Positions 1 to 11,660 of a stretch of DNA of 64,000 bases are shown here, one piece after another. Under the pieces are notes generated by a model that saw only the letters and a list, made by a program, of their open reading frames with translations, was not told the DNA's origin and did not search any database. The DNA is from Gonium pectorale (lineage: Eukaryota; Chlorophyta; Chlorophyceae; Chlamydomonadales; Volvocaceae). Position numbers and translations under genes: made by a program. Numbering within the stretch: the stretch's first letter is position 1; the number at the start of each line of letters is the position of its first letter. The stretch is from contig LSYV01000052.1 of assembly GCA_001584585.1 (NCBI GenBank), forward strand, positions 168,247 to 232,246. The letters are read 5' to 3'.

Positions 1-1
1 C

Positions 2-3000
2 AGCTCCGACACGCTGTGTGCCATCTCGGGAACCGCCCGCCCCGCAGCCGGCGCAGTCGGCCCCAACAGTGGCCTCACCAAGTCCACGTTGCCGCCGCCG
101 CCGGCGTCGGCGGCGGAGTGGAAACCGGTGGCGACGGTCCCTTACGCAGGCACCGCCGGCGACGCTGACGCTGGCGCTGGCGCCGTCGTCCCCATCACAG
201 TGAAGGCTCTGGCCGCTGTCGTCGCTGCCGCCTCAACGGCGGCGGCGGTCAAGGTGGACGGCGGCGGCGCGAGCGCTGCTGCCGCTCCGGCCATCGCTGC
301 AGGCCCTGCGGTGGCCGCCAGCAGTGTCGAGGCAGCCCAGAGGGCCGCGGCAGCGGAGCGCGAGGATGAGAAGAGTGAAGAGTTGATTGTCGGCGGCAGC
401 GACGCAGCAACGCCGATGATGCCGCCAATCCATGCAAACGACAGCGCTCGGGTGCTCCCGTTTGCGGCTGACGCTACGTTCCCAGTGGGGCCGTCCCTGG
501 TCGCTGCCGTAACTACAGCCGCTAGCGACGAAGACAAAGCCGGCGACTGCGGCACGGCTTGCGCATTGGTAGAAGCCGCCGGCGTTGTCCCTGCGGCCAC
601 TGCGGTGCGCGCCCCGGGTGGCGGCAGAATGGGCGGAGGGCTCTCCGTTGCCCTGGCTGCTGCGGCAGCGGCGGCGGCAGTGGATACGCCCCAGGCAGTA
701 AGCGCGTCTGTCGACAACGCTGCCGCCGCCGCTCACGCCACCTCCGGACACATGGCGGCGGAGCCGACGCTCTCGCTCTCCTGGGCGCCGAGCCCCCCAC
801 TCCCGCTGCCGCCGCCGCTGCCGCGGCCGTCGGCGTCGCCATTGGTGCAGGCGCCGCCCCAGGAGCTTACAGCCATAGCTGAGGTGCCGCCGCTGCCGTT
901 GCCGCTGCCGATGCCGCCGCCAGCGGCCGAGCTCCGCCAGGACACAGTCAGCCTCAACCTGATGGCTGCGGCCGCCAATGTCAACGCCGCCGACACAGAA
1001 GCAGCTGCCGGCGCCGCTCCGCATGCACCATTCAGTGTGGCGCGGCCCACTGCTGGTCTGGCGGAGCAGCCGCCGCCGCCGATCCAGGGCGTGGACAGCG
1101 CGGAGACGGCCACCGCTGGTGCCGCCGGACTGGCAGACACCGCCGCCGCCACAGCCACCACCTCGGCGGCGGATATGAACGGCGCATTCGTCAACGCCCT
1201 GCCCGGGGTGGTGGCGACACTGACCCATGGGTCATTATCGCCAAGTGCACAGCAGCCCAGCGTCGCTGCCGCCGCGCAAGCCGCCGCCTCAGCGCCCCAC
1301 GGCAGCACGACCGCCGCCGCTGCGCCGCCGCTGCTGGTGATGGCAACGTCCGAGCCCACTCGGCTGCCGTACACCGCCGCCGCAGCCGCGCACAGCCCTT
1401 TCCGGTACACTAACGCAGCGTCGTACGCTTACGGGCCCAGTCCGTTGCCGTACGCGGCCTCCACACCCAGCCCGCTGCCGTACGGGCCCATCGCCGCCGC
1501 CGCTTGCGCTGTCCCGGTGCCCGACCTCGAGGGTCTGCTGTGCGCCGCCATTGCAACGGTCGCCGCGGTCGGCGCCGCCATCAACACCGTTGCAACGGAC
1601 AACAGTTCGGGTAATGACGGCGCCGTCGGCGACCAATTGGGTGCTCCGATCGCGATGGCCAGTCTGCCGGGAGCTGTCAATGCTCCTGTGCCGGAGGGTG
1701 CAGGGGGCGGCGGCCTGCCCCGCGGCACAGCGGGCACTTACTGCCCGTTGGGCAACCCGGCTGCACCAACTGCCGTCCCGAACGCCTTGCGCCAGCCAGA
1801 GCAGCTGGTCTGGCCGCTGGGCGTCCGTACGCCGTGGAACGCACAGTACGGCGGTGCCGGCGGCGCTACCGCCATCTCACCGGCGCTGGCGGCGGAGGGC
1901 GCGATTGCTACGAGTGCTGGTGCATTTACCGCACCGTACGACAGGCACGCACCGTACGACAGGCACGACCTGGATCAAGACTTGGCGTGTTTCGGGAGCC
2001 CGATGGGCGCCCCGGGGCTGTCCAACTTCATGGCCTGCGGCGCGCGGCTGCCGCACATGCGGGGCCCGCCATTGCCGCCGGGCGTCCGGTTGCTGTCCTC
2101 GACAGGTGGGGCCTTCACGTGGGTAGCGGCGGGTGGTGAGGGTGGGACGGGAAGCGATGGGCTGGCCTGGCGGCTGGTGGTAATGGGAGAGGAAGCGGAG
2201 TGGGTGACAGAACTATGAAGAGGAGTCTTGTGGATACCTTGGTGAGGTAGGCCTGCAAAATAGAAGGCTGCAAGTAGGCCTCCGGGCTGCGCACCTCCCG
2301 AAGCAGAGGAGGAGACGTAGCGGCTTAACAGACACCGTCATTGCGTCAGGGGAACAAAAGCGGTGCGACGAAGCCCCACTGCCGGGCCTTAGTTTTCTCA
2401 AGGCGTGACATCCGTGCCGGGTATGCGCACGTCTGGGTTGTTACATGGTAAAAGGGCCCGATCCCGCACCGAGAACCGCCGTGTGGCATCACGGTATTGC
2501 TCCGCAGGCACAGTCGCGGGCGGCGTCTCCCCAACGACCAGCGCCGTCGACGACGGGCTGCACGACACCACGGCGCCCGAGCTGCTCGTCATACCGGGGT
2601 GCGGCTCCCGTACGCTGCCGTACGATCAGTACGACCTGACCAACACCGTGCCGCCGTCGCCGCACTGCGGCGTGTCCTTCGGCTCCCATACTCTCAGCAC
2701 GCCCGTCGCCAAGCCCGCGGTCTTCACGAACGACCGAGCATGGAAGTGGCCGCTGCCGCCGGCGGCGGGAGCCGCAGCCACCGCCGCCGCCGACAACCCA
2801 CCAGGTGGCAGCCACGGCAGCCAAGGCGGCGGCCCCCAGCAACATCACCACCACCATCACATGATGGGTCGGCCGTCGTCCGGTGCCTTTGCGCACACCC
2901 TGCGCTGGCTCGGGTTGCACCTCCAAGGCAGCTCTGACAGCCGCCCGGAGCTCGGTGGTGGCGTGGCGAGCGGCGCCGAGCACACCGCGCACGGCGGGAG

Positions 3001-5899
3001 CGGAGTCGGCGCCGCCACGGGAGGAGGGCACGCCGGCAGCGGCGTGAGGGGCGTGTCGTCATCGAGCAGCTTCGCTCACACCCTGCGCTGGCTTGGCGTC
3101 CACAACGCCAGCGCTGGCGGCGCCGTCGACGGCGCCGCTGGCGGTAGCAGCGCCGCCGGCGCCATTCACGGCAGCGGTGGCGGCGCAGTCTGGCTTCCCA
3201 ATGGAATGAAGGTGGCAACCAGCTTTGAAGGCGCCTCATCGTCACGGCTCCGCCTCAGCGGCAGCTGCGGCGGCGCCTTGACAATGGGTGGCCACGCCGC
3301 CGCCACCGGCAGTGGCGGCACTGCCGGTGGCGGCGCAGCGACGGCCCAAACCTTAACCGCGGTCCTGCCTGGCGTCGAGTGTACCAATCCCATGTACGAC
3401 AACCGCTCGCCGTTCGCCGCGCTCGTGCACAACGCCGCCGCAGCCGCCGAAGCGGCCGGCGTAACGCCGCTGCAGAGCAACGCCGGCATATCGACCTACA
3501 GCAGCCTCCACCTGGGCATCTCAGGCGGCTGCGCTTTAAGCCCCGGCTACGAAGTTGGCGGCGGCAGCAGCGGTGGCGGCGGTGGTGCCGGAAGCAGCGT
3601 GCTCCTTGCCCCTGGCTCGCCCGCCGGCAGCTCGCCGACGGCGCTGGCGCGTCACGGCGGCATCGTACCGGCCCACAGCTGGCGATCGCTCTTCCACCGC
3701 CGCAGCGGCCCCCAGCACGACGGCTCACCAGCGCGCATGCAGCAGCAGCACCAGGCGCTGCGGGAGCACGGCGCCTCACCGAACAGCCAGCAGCACCAGC
3801 ACCAGCAGCCTCTCAGCAAGCCGCCGCCGCCGCAGCCAGGCGTGCAGGCACCCGGCCGGTACAGCCTGCGGCAGAGCCAACTGCAGCGGATGCTCCTGGC
3901 AGCGGAGCGGCAGCAGCAGCAGCAGCCCCACCAGCAGCATGGGCTGGCGCTGGCTTCGGGCTGTGTTCCGCCAGTGGAAGCGGCGTCGCCGGCGGTGGTC
4001 ACGCTTCGGGCGGCGTTGCTCACGATGGCGGCGGCGCCGGTGCCGCCTGCGCTGTCGCATCTGTCGTACACGCCGCCGGCGGCGCGCCGCATCAACAGCA
4101 CCGGCGGCCACGGCAGCGTGCGTGCCGGCTGGACGGACAGCCAGGTGGCGGCCGTGGCGCCGCCGCCGCCGCCGGGCATGGCGATGCGGTCTGTCGACGC
4201 CGCTGCCATGGTGGCGGCGACGCCTGCGCGAAACGCTACCGCCCCTGTCCCGAGCTGCATCATGTCTACGGCATCCTTCATCGCCGTAGATCCGGAAATG
4301 GACACGGCACCGTCAATCTCCGTGATGGCGACAGCGGCTGATGCTGCCGTCGCCGGCACCGCCGCCGCCACCGCGGATGCGGCAACGGCTGCGGCACGCG
4401 GCGACGGCGCGGAGGCCGACAGGTTATGCGAGCTGTCCGATGTGGGGGCAGCAGAAGGTCGTATTGTGCCGGCGCTGGCGTCGCCGGGACGCAGCACCGC
4501 GGCAGCCTCCCACTTAGAGGTTTACGGCGGGATCCTGCCGCTGTCGTTGCCGCCGCCGCCGTCGCCGCCATCGCCTTTACAGGAGGAAGCGGTCCTGCTG
4601 CAGCCGCCACCGTCAGCCGTCGCTCCTAGTGCTGGCACGGCGGCGGCAGCGGTGGAGCCGTGCCCTGCGCTGCCGCCGCTAATGACACGCCGCGCGACCG
4701 AGGCCGCCCCGCTACATGCAACGGTGGTCGCCGCCACCAGCCAGCCGCCAGCCGCCGGCGGCGGAAGCCCGGTGCGCAGCCGCCCGGTGGCGGGCGGGCG
4801 GTCTGACTTCACCTCCGCCAACCTGTCTCGCCTGGGGTCGTCGAGGTCCGCCAATGCCCCCCATGAGGAGCCTCGCACTCCAGCAGGCTTCGCAGCTGTG
4901 GGCCGGAGCAGCAGCTCCCGAGGGCACCAGGGCGGCTCGGCTCCCGGCTGCTTCTCCTCGACCTTCAAGGGCGTCGTGTCCTCCCTCCGCCGCCGGCCGA
5001 CCTCCAGCCGCGCCGCCGGCAGCGACAGTATGTACGGCAGCGTACTCACTGAGTCAGAGTGCGGGCCGTACGGCAGGCGATCGAACACCGACCTCCAACG
5101 CCGCGGCTCGTCGTCGCAAGATGACGGGGCCAGGGAGGGCAGCATACGTGGCCGTACGGGAGGTTGTCGTACGACGTACGCCAGCTGCGTCAGTGTCGAC
5201 GCCATGGGCGGTAGCGCCGCTGGCGGCGCCTTCTGCGCCGGCAGCGACGACAGCATCTGCCTGCAAACTATGTCGCGAAACCGTTGCGGAAGCTCACTGC
5301 CCTACACAAAGGTCTCAGCCGGAAGCGGGCTGCTCGGTGCCAGCGGTGAGGGCTTCGCCGCAGCCGCGGCGGCGGCGCTGGCCGCCGCAGGGCAGGACGC
5401 TACCTGCGGCGGCGCCGCGTCCACGAGCAACGCTATCGCCGCCGCCGCCGCCGGGACCGTTGGCTCCTACAGCGGCTACATCGCCTTCTACTCTGCAGGT
5501 AGCGGCTACCTGCCGCCCCAAGTGGCGCCAACTATACCCGAGGCCGAGGAGGGGAGCGCCGCGATGCAAACGCCGCCGGACGTCTCCGGTGCTCTCGTCG
5601 CCCCGGTCGCCGCTGCCGCGTCGCTGACTCCGGAGCCTCCGTCAACGGATGCAGGCGCGGGCAAGGCCATCGGCAGCGCCTGGCCCGTCGTGGCGGTCGC
5701 CGGCCGCGCAGCCGGCGCCGCCACCACGGCCGCCAGCGCCGGCGGCTTGCTGGAGGGGAGCGCTCGGGACTCGACTCCCGAGTCGTCACTGCGCGACGAC
5801 AGCGGCAGCGCCGGCGGCAGCAGCCGCGGCGGCGCAAAGCGACGGCTGCGGGGCCTGCGGCAGCGGCTGCGGCTTCTGCTGGTGAGCCTGAGAGCGTAG
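2..5899 (+). CDS. Very large low-complexity protein, 3' part (5' end outside window)
   Basis: The reading frame is already open at base 2. I read exons 2-2135 and 2508-5899, at least 1841 residues. The intron 2136-2507 has a GTGAG donor and a CCGCAG acceptor and is phase 1 on both sides; both ORFs lie in the same frame. The protein is dominated by Ala, Gly, Ser, Pro, Gln and a His run. I see no folded domain. The only recurrent element is AHTLRWLG, present twice (about 2888-2920 and 3071-3103), plus short basic stretches such as RRRP near 5000. It ends in an Arg/Leu-rich segment (RRLRGLRQRLRLLLVSLRA). Volvocine kinases, cyclases and transcription factors often carry such tails, so the functional domain is probably upstream of the window. 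The function is unknown. That the frame is coding is fairly secure; its identity is open. Confidence 0.65.
1929..1967 (+). repeat. 18-bp tandem duplication in coding sequence
   Basis: The unit accgtacgacaggcacg is present twice in tandem inside the first exon and encodes a doubled APYDRH. It keeps the frame, which supports this being translated sequence. Confidence 0.7.
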
Positions 5900-8800
5900 A
5901 GACGCAGCGATCAATGCCGGTTCGCGGCATGGTCAGATTCATTATGTCACCTTCGTGCGGCGCGTGCGGACATTTTGCCTAGCGCGGCGTGTGAGCTTGA
6001 ATGAAACGTGAAAGAAAAAAGGGACAGAGACAAAAAAAGAATGACATGGGCATTGCGGCGGGGTACCTTGTTGACTGACGGGATGGCGTATGTGGATGAC
6101 TGGGCCGGCTGGATCCACTTGGTCGTGCTGAGGCGGAGAGGGCGCGTGTCACCCTGGGCTTCGCCTTGCTTCGAGTGCGTCCGGGAGCCGCCACCATACT
6201 GCGGGGTGTTGGAGTTTGCACCGTACATGCATTCCGGGCGGGCCTAACGCTGTCGTGTGCCGCGTCATGTGGGGATTACGATGAGCTGCGCTGTGAGCGA
6301 GGGCGGGTGGGAGGCCGTGTGGGTGGGCGGTTGAGAGGACGTTGACCGTTGGCCGTTGGCCGGTGGGATGGTGGGTGGCACCAGAAGAAACGATGATTGA
6401 GTGGGTTGGTCGGTGGCTTGCTGGCAAGGGGTGCGGTTGGTGGCTGTACTCCCGGCACTTGGGTCCGCACGGTCGGTTTTGTCAGCATTCCAGAAGCATT
6501 CAGTTTGGTTGTACTGGGCCGGGTCATTGCTGGACTGGTCTATGTGCGGTATGTGGATGGCATCGTGGCAGCAAAGCCGTGGCGGTGTTTCTTTCTGGAT
6601 CCGGCATTGGATTCGGATGTAGATACATCTGATGGCGTTATTTGCCCTGAGTCCGAAACCTGGCACCTGGAATCAGAACCTGTGGGCGCGTATCCCACTA
6701 CACTTGCACGCCAGCCGCGCGCACGCGGTTTCCGCTCCGTGACCCTGCAACGCATCACAACAAAATTATCCGTCGAGTCTCTCCGTTGATCGTGCTGTTA
6801 AGTGTCGGTTTGTGATAGTGGTGAAGGTTGGCTTTGTGCCTGTTGGTAGTTATGCATAGCGGGATTGCGGTTCTTGCATGCTGGAGATCGAGCAGGGGGG
6901 CGGCAGCTGGCTTGCTGCCTTCCCGCCACGTCCTTGTGGCGCACGCCTTGTTTTGTCTTTGAAGAAGCGATGCTCACATTGCATCTCGGCTTCGCCTTGT
7001 TTCCAGAATGTTATGCTTCAGCGGCTGCCGCTTGCCTGCCTTGGTCATCAGATGTCAGGCCCGCCGGGACACAATAAGTCCCCGCCGGAGCAAAGGCGTT
7101 TCCCGGTTCGATTGCTTGTCGTCATTTTTTATTTAGGACGATCTTGGCCCTGCCTGGCCCGTGCCAAGAGTCGCGTCCTGTCCCGCGTAGTTGCAGGGCG
7201 GCGCCCTGTTGGCGGGCGGGCATACGGGCGCGTGACGGCCGCCGCTGCTGCCAGCATATTGCCATGGCGGCGCAGCTGCTGCCCGCGTCCTGCGGACGTG
7301 CGCCTTGCCGCCCGCTAGAATGCGGTGAAACGTTGGGTGGAGCCGGCGGGTGGGTCCCCGAGCAACCCCCATGCCGGGGCCGCGCACGCTCCGCTACCGT
7401 TACCCGCACACATACACAATAGTGCTGCCAACAGCGCGCTTGTTGGGAGCCGTACGTGCCCATCCATTCCTAGCTGGTTCCTGGGACGGCTTGTCCTAAC
7501 CAGCCGCTTTAGTGTCCTGCATTCCTTTGCCGCATCCCAGGCTACTGCTTCCGCCTTGTCTTTCTGTGCCTGGCCTTGCGCCTCGTGGTTCGACTGGGGC
7601 CAGTTCGCGACGTGTGGAACGAAATACAGTTGTGTGCGCCTGCCTACGAGTGAGCTGCGCGGCGAGCTGCCTCGTGCTTTCGTCTTGTTTGCATTAGCTT
7701 GAGTAGCTTGAGTAGAGGGCCGATCGGCAATGCCGGCTCTAGCCATTGGACGTTTGCGATGCAAGGCATCTAGCTAGCTGTGTAGCAACGTGCATCGCCA
7801 TGGGGCCACTAACGGCGCGTTACCTCCGTGGGAGCTGCACCGTGCTCCAGAGCTGTTCTGGCGTTGAGTTGTCGGATTGTTGGCTGGGCGTCCCTGAACG
7901 CCATTGCCTGCACTGCTGTCGCAGTTTGTTTGCATCGGATCCCAGAGTTGTCAGGGTCTGTTAGATTGTATAACCTGCCGGCCTACATGTCGCCGATTGC
8001 AGCGTTGCGGCTGCATGTTGTGGACCGTTACGCGGTCACGTAAGTTGATGTGGCAGGCGCGCGCAGCCTGGGTTATGTCTGATTGCCCCGTTTGTTTTGT
8101 ACATGCAACAGGAGTCTTCCCCAGAATAGACGCCCTCTCGTTCCGTACGTATGTTGCGCTTTGTTGTGTGGCCTCCGGCCTCTGTTGCTTCCCCATAAAC
8201 GCCCCGCAATAATACCCCCGAGCTAGCGTGGAGGCGCCCTTTGTTTCCTGTTTCCTCGTGCGACTTGTACCACAGCGCCCTTGCTTGCTTCACGCTGCTG
8301 TCGTCTACGTGCGTTGAGAATGAACGCCAAACTGCCTTGTATGAATATGTACTGGTGCGTGCCGACTATGTCGCTCCGGCATGGCTCGTCCGCCAGCCTC
8401 TGCACCCCTACCCATGGGTGGCAGCGCACATTGTCGGCTGCTGTGGGTTGGGACGGCGGTTGGATAGCATGTATGTTGGTTACAATTTGATGGCCGGGTT
8501 GTTGGCTGGTGGCACGTTACGTTGGTTTTGCATCCCTATCTATGCGAGTACCTGCCTGTTTTCCTGTTCGGCTCCTGCTTGGAATATGGAACGAAGTATA
8601 TACACGAAGCGCCCTTGTCAGCAGTGTGCGACAGCGCCACTACTCAATAACCTCACTGAGAGCCGATCGGGCCCGCTCCCCGTACGTGCACCGCTGCGCC
8701 GGCTGTATGTGTCGTAGCTGGCCACACGTACGGCAGCGTACACAGAAACTGTGCCCCTCATGCATTTTTCCGGCCTGGCCACTCCGCCGTACACCGGCGT

Positions 8801-9184
8801 GTACTCGCGGCTCTCCCTCGCACTCTGACTAAATCTGGCATACATGCCGCGAAGACGCCGGTTAGAAGGACCGGAGGTAGGGTAAGTCAATGGCTCCAGA
8901 TAGGCTGCCCCGGCTACTGGTGTGCCGTGTGCCCCGTGTTATGAGAGCACTCCTCAGAACAGCAAGCGGGGACGCTCCCGGATGCATCGGGTAGGTGCGT
9001 GGCTAAGGAGGAGTGATAGAAGGGCTTGTTGCTGAACGCCTACGGAGGCACCCCTTGGCGGCGCAATGCGGGAACTACAAACGACTACAGATTACTGTAC
9101 AACGGTTGTGCCTGCCTCAGTACGCTAAGCCGCACCCTTAAGCCATTAGCAGCGTATGCTCAGCCACCAGCTAAATTGGTGTAA
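5900..9184 (+). other. Probable long 3'UTR of the left-edge gene
   Basis: This is 3.3 kb with no supportable ORF. The + strand is rich in T and G, which is typical of volvocine 3'UTRs. The first TGTAA after the stop codon that I found is at 9180-9184. I infer one long 3'UTR; an unrecognised non-coding gene or transposon remnant in here cannot be excluded. Confidence 0.45.
9180..9184 (+). terminator. TGTAA poly(A) signal, left-edge gene
   Basis: TGTAA is the standard volvocine polyadenylation pentamer. It sits where the T/G-rich sequence ends. Confidence 0.4.
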
Positions 9185-9314
9185 CAAGGGGCCAACGGAA
9201 CAGGTACCGACAACAGCATTGAGGGCATAGCCTTGCTATCTTCTCTCCCAGGCGTTCGTTACCTGAACGAATGGCCACAGGAAATCCACCGAGCTTTCTA
9301 TGGAGAAGCTGACA

Positions 9315-9341
9315 GCAGGGCCCTGCTCAAAAGGGCCCTGC
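9315..9341. repeat. Perfect 10-bp inverted repeat (hairpin)
   Basis: gcagggccct and agggccctgc are separated by 7 nt. Each arm contains the palindrome GGGCCC, so cruciform or dimer structures are possible. Function unknown. Confidence 0.7.
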
Positions 9342-10381
9342 CGCTCAATCACACGGGGCACCAGGCGTTCGTGTGAAACCACCAAAACGGCCAATCTTGC
9401 ATTCGGACGAGCCAACTCAGCCAAGATACCATGGCTGTGCGGCACCAAGAGTGCTTACGAGACGGCGGGCTACAGCGACATGTTCCGGATGGGACGGAGA
9501 GGAAGGGGTACGGGGGGGGGCTACAGCCCATTTTGCTTAGCTCGCCTGGCTATGACCGACCCGACATGCTTACTGGGGCGTTGCGCCTTCTGGTGTGTAT
9601 GGCCACGGAGGTGGGCTCCCTCAATGGAAGAGCGTGTCACTGTTCCGACCAGGTTATGGGATACGAGGCTCAACGGCTGCAGCTCCCGGTACCTCACACT
9701 GGCACGAAAAGCTACTACGAGTCGCAAAGAAGGAGAGAGCCGCCTTTGCGGACGTTCAAAGCCGAAGGCGCGGCGCTGCCAGTAGGGTGGGTCGATACAA
9801 GGCAAGGCAATGTGTTCGGGCAAGCGAGCAGCTGGGACGCCTGCCGCCGCACTGCCTGACCTGACCCGTATCCGGACCCGGACCCGGACCGCGCATACAC
9901 TGGCGCTGGTATGCGGTGTCTCGAGCTGCCACGCAAGCCCTGACTGCGAAGGATGAGCTAATTCCAAAGGATGGGTCCATTTCCTTCCATGCACTACAAA
10001 CTGCACAGTGTTGATCGTCTGCCACCCGCCGGCGCACAGCATCCGGTCCCTTGCAGCTACCCCCCACGAGCCTTCACCTGCATGTCGCCTTCTCGCCTAC
10101 CTGTTTCCCGCTGGCCGGGCTCCGAGAAGGGTCAAGGGCGCCACGGACGGCGGTACGAGTTGTGCACCAAGCGCGAGGACGCGTGCTGAGTGAACAAGCC
10201 ACCAGTCCTGGTGCACGGGCGGCGCTGCCGCCACCTGCCGAGCCCGCCGCTGCTGCAGAGATGTCACCAGAAGGTCAGCTGAGCGTATATACTCCGTCCG
10301 CCTCCATAGCCGACTAACTGTGGACCCATCCCATCGGTCCATGGGTGTCGACTGGCATTCACCATCGCAGCTCGCCCAAGT

Positions 10382-10413
10382 CATGCCTGTCATGGCCTCC
10401 TGTGACAGGCATG
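10382..10413. repeat. Perfect 11-bp inverted repeat (hairpin)
   Basis: catgcctgtca and tgacaggcatg are separated by 10 nt. It lies in non-coding sequence about 1.2 kb upstream of the ankyrin gene ATG. Confidence 0.7.
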
Positions 10414-11660
10414 CACATACCCTGACCTGCACACGCCAGCTTTTCAGCGCCCAGGCACGCAGGGAGCGTGTCAGCGCTACGCGCTTGTCAAGGACACAGC
10501 CAATCGCCGTTGCCTGTTCTGTGGCCTTCAGGTGCATTGCTCCTTCTCCTCGTGTGCGTGTCGTTGGTGTTTGGTCTCGGCTGCCGTGGTGCGCTGTACT
10601 TCAGTTGTCTTCGCCACGGGAGGGCGTCACAGAAGAAAAAAGCACCGAACGTTGGCACACCTTGAAGCCGCAGCAGAGACAGGCAGACTCCCCACAGATG
10701 GGCTGCAGGCCACACGAGCCGCTTGGCTCCCGACCCACCATAGCAGGTTGGTTAGACATCCGTTGTGTTAGCAGTGAGGCCCAGAACACGAAAGAAACGC
10801 GCACCGTGGCACACCGACTTCACGTCGTTGGGACACGTATGCAAGCATGTGCAGCCCAGGTGCGTCAGCTGGGCGCCAGTCAGCCCCCTCGGCCCCTCCA
10901 TCATGCGGCCTGTCCAGCAGCCTTGGCACGCAAGCGCAGCCCACACAGCCGTTTCGCCCCTCGTTGTCTCTATCAATCTCTATCCCCTCGCGGCAACAAG
11001 AGTGCCGCGCCGAGGCGGCGATTGCGGGGGAGGTGGGTGTCCGGTAGGGAGGACCCCCTCTCCCCTGGGACGCCCCGGGGGCTTCCTTGGAAGTTGCTTG
11101 CAGCCCGTCCCGCGCACCCGCCTCCTATGCCGAATCAGAGGCATGATCGATCCGGGCCTTAGGGGCTTAGAAGGGTCATACCCCACATGTGGAGTTGCGC
11201 CAACCCTTCTGCCTGGAGCCAATATGAAAAGAGATACGTACGAGCCCGGCGGTCGTTGGCACAGGTTGGCACGGGGTTCTCCCCTGGTCCTTACGCACAG
11301 TTCACCGGGTCGGCATCTCAGGACATGTATTAATGCTGAAATAATGCTCCTGTGCGCTGCCCCCACCTCTCAAGGCCGTGCGCGTTAAGGTCCATTCATG
11401 AGGACAGCGTCATGGGTGTTTGCCGTACGCGTGCGCGTACGCTGCGATTAAGCAAGTTGCTATTCAACTATCGCAAACAGAGCCCCGCAAGTTGGCGTCG
11501 GTCGCCACTGCCCGCCGGCTTAGCCGTTTTCGACGTTTCCAGAGTCAACGTCTCTGCGCAGTCGTCAAAGATCTGGCAAATCCAACCAGCTTATAATCTG
11601 TGGCCTTGGTCCAAACTGGACCTTTGCGTCGGGAAGGGTGGGCCGACTGAGGTGGTCATC

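Larger units (their letters stand above)
9185..11660. other. Intergenic region plus 5' leader of the ankyrin gene
   Basis: I see no gene I can support. Base composition is less GC-rich than the flanking exons. ORFs at 9300-9785 (+) and 9236-9448 (-) have mixed composition that could be decayed mobile-element coding, but no motif is recognisable. Two perfect hairpins lie here (9315-9341 and 10382-10413). The last few hundred bases are presumably promoter and 5'UTR of the ankyrin-repeat gene. Confidence 0.4.

Noticed and set aside
233..1228. 331-codon - strand ORF opposite the left-edge gene
   Set aside because: It is Arg/Gly-rich shadow of the Ala-rich + frame, which is open for much longer and splices in phase to the next exon.
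9300..9785. 161-codon + strand ORF, possibly mobile-element derived
   Set aside because: No reverse transcriptase, integrase or transposase motif could be seen and no terminal repeats were found.
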